Of a stretch of DNA of 64,000 nt, positions 59,512 through 64,000 are shown in pieces (positions within the stretch are counted from its first letter, which is position 1; the number at the start of each line of letters is the position of its first letter). Below the pieces are notes generated by a model that was given only the letters and a program-made list of their open reading frames with translations, searched no databases and was not told where the DNA came from. The translations under genes and the position numbers were made by a program. The stretch is from Faecalibacterium longum CLA-AA-H243 (GTDB lineage: Bacteria; Bacillota; Clostridia; Oscillospirales; Ruminococcaceae): contig NZ_JAJEQG010000003.1 of the NCBI RefSeq assembly GCF_020687245.1, positions 140,378 through 204,377 on the forward strand, read 5' to 3'.

Positions 59512-60900
59512 TTAGAAGCCGTAAGCCGTGCGGGGGAAGGGCAGCACGTCACGGATGTTCTGGATGCCCGTGAGGTACATGATCATGCGCTCGAAGCCCA
59601 GACCATAGCCTGCGTGCTCCACGCCGCCGAACTTGCGGAGGTTCAGGTACCAGTCGTAGCTGGACTTGTCCAGACCCAGCTCGTCCATACGGGTCACGAG
59701 CTTGTCGTAGTCCTCCTCACGCTGGCTGCCGCCGATGAGCTCGCCGATGCCGGGGACCAGCATATCGGCTGCGGCGACGGTCTTGCCGTCGGCGTTCTGC
59801 TTCATGTAGAAGCTCTTGATCTCCTTCGGGTAGTCGGTGACGAAGACAGGCTTCTTGAACACCACCTCGGTCAGGTAGCGCTCGTGCTCGGTCTGGATGT
59901 CCACGCCCCACTCCACGGGGAACTGGAACTTCTTGTTGTTCTTCTTCAGGATCTCGATGGCGTCAGTGTAGCTGATGCGGCCAAACTCGCTGTTTGCCAC
60001 CAGCTCAAGGCGCTCGATGAGGCCCTTGTCGATGAACTGGTTGAAGAAAGCCATCTCATCGGGGCAGTTGTCCAGAACGTAGCGGATAACGTACTTGGTC
60101 ATGGCCTCGGCGGTGTCCATGTAGCCGTTCAAATCACAGAACGCCATCTCCGGCTCGATCATCCAGAACTCGGCGGCGTGGCGGGTGGTAAAGCTCTTCT
60201 CAGCGCGGAAGGTGGGACCAAAGGTGTACACCTTGCCGAACGCCATTGCCATGGCCTCGGCTTCCAGCTGGCCGGAAACGGTCAGGTTGACGGGCTTCTC
60301 GAAGAAGTCCTTGGTGTAATCGACGGTGCCGTCCTCGTTCTTGGGGACGTTGTCGAGGTCGAGGGTGGTGACGCGGAACATCTCGCCGGCACCCTCACAG
60401 TCGGAAGCGGTCAGCAGCGGAGAGTGGGCGTAGACGAAGCCGTTCTCCTGGAAGAACTTGTGGATGGCGTAAGCGGCCACGCTGCGGACGCGGAAAGCGG
60501 CGTTGAAGGTGTTGGTGCGGGGGCGCAGGGTGGGCATGGTGCGCAGATACTCCATGCTCATCTTCTTTTTCTGCAGCGGATACTCGTCGGCGGGGCAGTC
60601 GCCCAGTATTTCCACGCTGTCAGCATTCAGCTCGAAAGGCTGCTTTGCCTGCGGAGTCAGCACGATGCGGCCCACGACACGCAGGCTGCTGTACAGGCCG
60701 GTGTGGACGACCTCATCGTAGTTTGCCAGCTTGCCGGCTTCCAGCACGACCTGCAGGGTCTTGAAGCAGCCGCCGTCGGACAGGGCGATGAAGCCGATGT
60801 TCTTGGAGTCGCGGATGTTCTTTGCCCAGCCGCATACGGTGACGACCGTACCATCGGCGGGGGTGTTCTTGTACAGCGAAACGATCTCAGTGCGTTCCAT
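59512..60900 (-). CDS. asnS: Asparaginyl-tRNA synthetase
   Basis: A 462-residue class II synthetase. N-terminal OB-fold anticodon domain (about 15-100, [18 protein letters not shown]), then the catalytic domain with motif 2 [21 protein letters not shown] and motif 3 [15 protein letters not shown]; class features and length distinguish it from AspRS. AAGGAG precedes the ATG at 60900. Expression is governed by an upstream T-box. Confidence 0.97.
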   Translation of the reverse strand: MERTEIVSLYKNTPADGTVVTVCGWAKNIRDSKNIGFIALSDGGCFKTLQVVLEAGKLANYDEVVHTGLYSSLRVVGRIVLTPQAKQPFELNADSVEILGDCPADEYPLQKKKMSMEYLRTMPTLRPRTNTFNAAFRVRSVAAYAIHKFFQENGFVYAHSPLLTASDCEGAGEMFRVTTLDLDNVPKNEDGTVDYTKDFFEKPVNLTVSGQLEAEAMAMAFGKVYTFGPTFRAEKSFTTRHAAEFWMIEPEMAFCDLNGYMDTAEAMTKYVIRYVLDNCPDEMAFFNQFIDKGLIERLELVANSEFGRISYTDAIEILKKNNKKFQFPVEWGVDIQTEHERYLTEVVFKKPVFVTDYPKEIKSFYMKQNADGKTVAAADMLVPGIGELIGGSQREEDYDKLVTRMDELGLDKSSYDWYLNLRKFGGVEHAGYGLGFERMIMYLTGIQNIRDVLPFPRTAYGF

Positions 60901-61220
60901 AGTTTTTCTCCTTATCGATTTTACAAAAGAAAAAGACAGCTTTTCTCCCTGAAAGTTCAGGGCGAACAAGCTGTCTTGTAATGTCCGCGGTGCCACCTGA
61001 ATTACCGGAAGTGTCCGGTCGCTCACGCGCTCAAGTAAAAGCGCTGCTCCGTTAACGCTGAGCCTGCGGCGCACCTACTGGCGGCGCATTTTTATCACTG
61101 CGCCCTGTTCAGTTTGCTGCTCCCGGGTGTTCGTTCACGCACCGTCCGCGCACGGCTCCCAGCTCTGCCGCGCTCTCTGTGGCGTTGTGATGCGCTACTT
61201 TTCCCAATCACTGCATTTAC
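60901..61220 (-). promoter_or_regulatory. T-box leader of asnS
   Basis: On the minus strand the T-box core GGTGGCACCGCGG is followed by a terminator (AAGACAGCTT/AAGCTGTCTT, 60933-60977, then TTTTTC). A long stem I region precedes it with an AGAGAGC bulge and GGGAGCCG loop. The likely specifier codon is AAC (61129-61131), matching Asn. Uncharged tRNA-Asn would stabilise the antiterminator and switch asnS on. Specifier placement is by eye. Confidence 0.88.
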
Positions 61221-61226
61221 CAGTAA

Positions 61227-61255
61227 AATATAGCACTTTGCCGCCGTTTCGTCAA
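61227..61255 (-). promoter_or_regulatory. asnS promoter
   Basis: Minus strand TTGACG (61250-61255), 17-base spacer, TATATT (61227-61232). The -35 lies in the last codons of spoIIP. Confidence 0.85.
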
Positions 61256-62379
61256 GTATCCGAGCCAAGCAGGGCCTGCACAAGGCCGTTGGCCGCCAGC
61301 TGCCCGGCGTAGAGGGCCTCGTTGAGGTTATTGCCGTGGCCTCCTATCTCGATGAGCAGACTGCCGGTGGTGAGGTCCTGATTATAAAAGCGGTAGCTGA
61401 ACAGCACCGGCCGGGTGAACCCGGGATACATCCCCTCCATGCTCCGCTCCCATGCGGCGGCAAAACGGAGGTTCTGCCGCCAGCCCGGCAGCCGGACGCT
61501 GCCGCCGTTGTCGCACCCGCAGATGATCATGACCTGCGCGGCCTGCCGCCCGTCCACGGTGCAGACCGGGGCCATCCGGGAACCGCCCTCTGTCTCGATG
61601 GCGTCCCGGTGGACGTCCAGCACCACCTTGATGCTCGGATACTGCGCCAGATACCGCTGGACGACGGCCCGGCTGTTCTCGTAGCTGCCGGTGTAGCTGG
61701 GGTAGTCGTTCAGGGTCTCGTCGTGGAGGGTGTTCAGCCCGGCGGCGTTGAGGGTGTCGGCCATCACCCGGCCCACGGCACACATATTCAGGTTCGTGTC
61801 GGTGGTACGGGCGCCGTCGCCGGGCGAATACCACAGCCCCGCCGAGAGGCGGTAGTCCTCAGTGGCGTGGGTGTGCATGATGAGGATCTGCGGGTCAGGG
61901 CTGTCCTTTTCGACGCCAAAGGGCAGTGGGTTCTGTATTTCTGCCGCGATGTCCGCCGCAGTCTGTCGGGTGTTGTTCTTGATGCTGCCCGCGCCGCAGG
62001 CAACGTACTTTTCACCGCTGCCTTGCGGGTAATTTTTTTCAATCACTGCGCCCGCGCCTTCGGGCCGGGCGTCGTCACCCAGAAGCTCCACAAGATAGCT
62101 TTCGATGCCGCCTGTCGGGGCAGCGGCTTCGGGCTGAGAGGCGGCAGTCCCGGTGCTTTCAGGGGCGGCTTCGGCCACAGATGCGGCCTCCTCCTGTGCC
62201 GCGCCGGAGACGGCCTTTCGGCTCAGGGAGAGCGCCGTCTGCGCCGCCGGGACAGGCCCGGCGATGACCGCCGCCAGCCCCAGCACAACACTGTGGGCCA
62301 TGATGGTCAGAGCCGCAAAAAGGGCCGCTGCGCCCAGAAAGGGCAGCAGATGGCTCTGCCCGGCCTCGCCATAGCGCAT
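61252..62379 (-). CDS. spoIIP: Stage II sporulation protein P (peptidoglycan amidase)
   Basis: A 375-residue membrane-anchored protein of the SpoIIP family, which in spore formers cuts septal peptidoglycan during engulfment with SpoIID. One N-terminal membrane helix (about 15-40), an Ala/Glu/Pro linker, then the amidase domain (about 160-375) with QILIMHTHATEDY, VVLDVHRDAIE, RLPGWRQNLRFA and LLIEIGGHGNN holding the expected His/Glu zinc residues. GGGGAGGGG precedes the ATG. It follows gpr after 54 bases. Confidence 0.92.
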   Translation of the reverse strand: MRYGEAGQSHLLPFLGAAALFAALTIMAHSVVLGLAAVIAGPVPAAQTALSLSRKAVSGAAQEEAASVAEAAPESTGTAASQPEAAAPTGGIESYLVELLGDDARPEGAGAVIEKNYPQGSGEKYVACGAGSIKNNTRQTAADIAAEIQNPLPFGVEKDSPDPQILIMHTHATEDYRLSAGLWYSPGDGARTTDTNLNMCAVGRVMADTLNAAGLNTLHDETLNDYPSYTGSYENSRAVVQRYLAQYPSIKVVLDVHRDAIETEGGSRMAPVCTVDGRQAAQVMIICGCDNGGSVRLPGWRQNLRFAAAWERSMEGMYPGFTRPVLFSYRFYNQDLTTGSLLIEIGGHGNNLNEALYAGQLAANGLVQALLGSDT

Positions 62380-62433
62380 AGACTGCCCCCTCCCCTTTTG
62401 TTTTATCCATACAATATGATGGACGGCCTGGTT

Positions 62434-63213
62434 TTATCCCACCAGCCAGCAGAGCTGGGCGATGCTGAGCCTCGGCTGCAAGGCGCGGTTAATGGCCGCG
62501 CCCAGCAGGGCGGCCCCGTGGGCGATGACGCTGTCCAGTTCCCGAGGCGTCACCACGAGGTCTTTGCCCTCCTGCGCCATCATCAGGGTCGGGATGCCCG
62601 CCGCAATCACTGGCAGGCCCAGACGGGCCGCGTCCAGATGCTTGCTGCTGCCGGGCTGGGCCGGGCAGAGGCCAGTGTCGGAGAACTGCAGCGTCCGGCC
62701 CAGACGCTGGGGTTCCGACGAGCAGAGGCTGTCCACACAGATGAGGGCCGTGGGCCGCACTTCCCGCACCAGCGCACCGGCCAGCTGCTGCAGGCTCAGA
62801 CCGGTGGACGCCGAGACGCCCGGGGCCACCGCCGCCACCGGGCGGATGCCCTTCACCGGCGGACGGCCTGCGCCCATCGTGACAAAAATTTTCTGAACGG
62901 TGCGGGGGCCGAGGGCGTCGGCGGTGACCCGGCGGTTGCCCACGCCCAACACCAGCACCGGCCCCTCCGGCGGCAGAAGCGCCCGCAGCTCGTCCGCTGC
63001 CTGCTCGATGACCTCGGCGTCCCGCTCGTCCAGCACACTGACGCTGGGGACTTCCAGCGTGACGTACCGCCCCCGGGGCTTTTCGAGGCCCTCCCGGGCG
63101 ATTTCCACCCGCGTCACCGTCACGCCGCCCCGTTTTGCCGTGGCCGCGCGGACTCCGCCGGGCAGGTCAGTCGCGGCCGTGTAGAGCTCGTCCGCCATAT
63201 CTGTCAAGCGCAT
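62434..63213 (-). CDS. gpr: Spore protease GPR
   Basis: A 259-residue aspartic-type endopeptidase that degrades small acid-soluble spore proteins at germination. The VLGVGNRRVTADALGP motif carries active-site Asp99, and LICVDSLCSS carries Asp161; SDTGLCP and LGLPVIAAGIPTLM follow. TDL at residues 15-17 matches the processing site of the proenzyme. It is shorter than Bacillus GPR (about 370). The ATG at 63213 follows GAGGG. With spoIIP and rpsT it keeps the gene order known from Bacillus. Confidence 0.9.
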   Translation of the reverse strand: MRLTDMADELYTAATDLPGGVRAATAKRGGVTVTRVEIAREGLEKPRGRYVTLEVPSVSVLDERDAEVIEQAADELRALLPPEGPVLVLGVGNRRVTADALGPRTVQKIFVTMGAGRPPVKGIRPVAAVAPGVSASTGLSLQQLAGALVREVRPTALICVDSLCSSEPQRLGRTLQFSDTGLCPAQPGSSKHLDAARLGLPVIAAGIPTLMMAQEGKDLVVTPRELDSVIAHGAALLGAAINRALQPRLSIAQLCWLVG

Positions 63214-63324
63214 GATTTTCCCTCTTTTCTGCTCTGTTTGCCGCCAAAAAGCCGGTTTTGGGGCCTCGCGGCACAAAAAGTATGGGAAAATCAAAACTTT
63301 TTGAAACAAAAATCGAAAAAATGC

Positions 63325-63353
63325 TTGCGCTGGAACGGCAAATATGGTATCAT
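63325..63353 (+). promoter_or_regulatory. rpsT promoter
   Basis: TTGCGC (63325-63330), 17-base spacer, TATCAT (63348-63353). Confidence 0.75.
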
Positions 63354-63391
63354 AAGGTGCGCTGTTATAGGTAGCCAAGGAGGTGGAACGA

Positions 63392-63652
63392 ATGCCTAAC
63401 ATCAAATCTCAGAAGGACCGTGTCGTGCAGGCTGTTGCAGAGCAGGCTCACAACAAGGCCATTAAGACCAACCTGAAAACAGTCGTCAAGAAGGCAGACG
63501 CTGCCATCGATGCGAATGCCGCTGACAAGGACGCAACCGTCCTGGCTGCTGTTTCCGCGATCGACAAGGCTCGCGCTAAGGGTGTCATCAAAAAGAACAC
63601 CGCTAGCCGCAAGATCAGCCGTATGGCAAAGCGTGCTAACAAGAACGCTTGA
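63392..63652 (+). CDS. rpsT: 30S ribosomal protein S20
   Basis: An 86-residue basic ribosomal protein binding 16S rRNA. MPNIKSQKDRVVQA at the start, KTNLKTVVKKADAA, and NTASRKISRMAKRANK at the end are characteristic. GGAGG lies eight bases before the ATG at 63392; an ATG nine bases earlier overlaps the ribosome site. Divergent from gpr. Confidence 0.97.
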   Translation: MPNIKSQKDRVVQAVAEQAHNKAIKTNLKTVVKKADAAIDANAADKDATVLAAVSAIDKARAKGVIKKNTASRKISRMAKRANKNA

Positions 63653-63672
63653 TCGCAGTTTGATTGACGAAC

Positions 63673-63714
63673 AAAACCCCTGTACCGGGACCCCGGTGCG
63701 GGGGTTTTTGTTTT
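63673..63714 (+). terminator. rpsT terminator
   Basis: AAAACCCC...GGGGTTTT stem enclosing an ACCGG/CCGGT arm, then a T-rich tail. Confidence 0.9.
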
Positions 63715-63743
63715 TTATTTTTCGGGACGGTAAAGTGAGCTTG

Positions 63744-63940
63744 CGCGCTTTTGGCGCGGGGTGAGTTTTATTGTATGGCCAAATGGCTATGCGCTCCGCG
63801 CGGGCCAGAGGCAGAGCTGGTTTTTTCTTTAAGCTGGTTCTCGCGCTGGTGGCGCGGGGCGGGTTTTATTCTTTCGGTCAAATGGCTTTGCGCTCCGCGC
63901 GGGCCAGAGATAGGGAGGGGTGTTTCGAATCCCCCCTCCC
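63744..63940. repeat. Tandem duplication with 98-base period
   Basis: A segment starting CGCGCT is repeated at 63744 and 63842; about 72 bases align, and the last 24 or so (TGCGCTCCGCGCGGGCCAGAG and flank) are almost identical. Open frames across it show no protein-like pattern, ribosome site or start, so it is treated as non-coding. Confidence 0.7.
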
Positions 63941-63970
63941 TACCTCTGGACTCCACTCTCCCCGCAACGA

Positions 63971-63993
63971 GTTAAGGGCTTCTCGCCCTTAAC
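63971..63993. other. Perfect inverted repeat near window end
   Basis: GTTAAGGGC, five-base loop, GCCCTTAAC. Without a T-run before the window ends, it may be part of a terminator or a regulatory hairpin continuing outside. Confidence 0.5.
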
Positions 63994-64000
63994 AATTCCA

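Noticed and set aside
61246..61255. TGACGAA 0A-like core at the asnS promoter
   Set aside because: Simply the extended -35 hexamer; without a second box or sporulation link it is not informative.
63751..63992. Open frames of about 62-74 codons across the tandem duplication
   Set aside because: The two copies only restate the repeat in translation, no ribosome site is present and the codon use is unlike the genome.
1..64000. CRISPR arrays, rRNA genes, insertion sequences with transposase, prophage
   Set aside because: No regularly spaced repeats, rRNA sequence, transposase or phage structural genes were seen on either strand.

Overview
This window is a stretch of chromosome from a GC-rich (roughly 58-60 %) low-motility gut Firmicute of the class Clostridia. 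The gene content (AbrB with a clostridial Cys-rich tail, GPR, SpoIIP and SpoIIE, a T-box in front of asnS, CitMHS and WYL genes, an intracellular pectinesterase) points to the Oscillospiraceae/Ruminococcaceae, and Faecalibacterium or a close relative (Gemmiger/Subdoligranulum) is my best guess; this is inference from gene style, not from a database match. No phage, CRISPR array, rRNA or transposase gene was found.

Layout. 1-5.1 kb: truncated cation efflux gene, PTS enzyme I and HPr (ptsI, ptsH), a DUF4830-type membrane protein, gltX. 5.3-10.2 kb: spoIIE, pectinesterase, a 54-residue membrane protein, an abrB-type regulator, a lysophospholipase-like hydrolase. 10.3-15.7 kb: two minus-strand operons (small secreted protein, EamA transporter, YgjP-type metallopeptidase, polysaccharide flippase; and a membrane protein plus a GH10-like hydrolase). 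15.8-18.9 kb: a CAU-anticodon tRNA, a CHASE hybrid histidine kinase, two tRNA-Ser genes. 19.0-21.9 kb: a self-cleaving (S24) repressor with its own promoter/operator, followed by a radical-SAM protein and its DUF4130 partner, a predicted DNA-damage cassette. 22.0-23.8 kb: cyclophilin and a MalY/PatB C-S lyase.

24.0-33.2 kb is one minus-strand aromatic amino acid operon reading pheA-aroB-aroC-aroE/aroK fusion-aroQ-aroF-aroA-tyrA and ending in a WYL regulator. The genes overlap or are nearly touching, except that aroQ and aroF are about 71 bp apart, and together they carry chorismate synthesis through to prephenate, phenylpyruvate and hydroxyphenylpyruvate. A perfect 7-1-7 palindrome overlaps the promoter -10 box. 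The AroQ protein lacks three classical active-site residues although it is the only dehydroquinase here.

33.4-46.4 kb: hydrolase plus CitMHS transporter plus LysR; plsC operon; a plus-strand run (YesL-like membrane protein, catalytically dead C39-like protein, cytidylate-kinase-like protein, MATE exporter, DUF308 protein, FAD oxidoreductase) and an RpiR regulator. 46.4-64 kb: tandem AAA+ ATPase, pullulanase, HtrA, a GNAT-MnmM fusion, RF3, aldo/keto reductase, an AT-rich orphan, a degenerate LytM protein, mutY, T-box-controlled asnS, spoIIP-gpr and rpsT.

The points most worth following are: the repressor/radical-SAM/DUF4130 cassette with an operator built into its promoter spacer; HPr with Lys at the regulatory position 46; a retained sporulation-type gene set (spoIIE, spoIIP, gpr, abrB with 0A-like boxes); the divergent AroQ; a MITE-like 133-137 bp repeat, one copy of which sits in the loop of a terminator hairpin; and several pseudoenzymes or unusual fusions.
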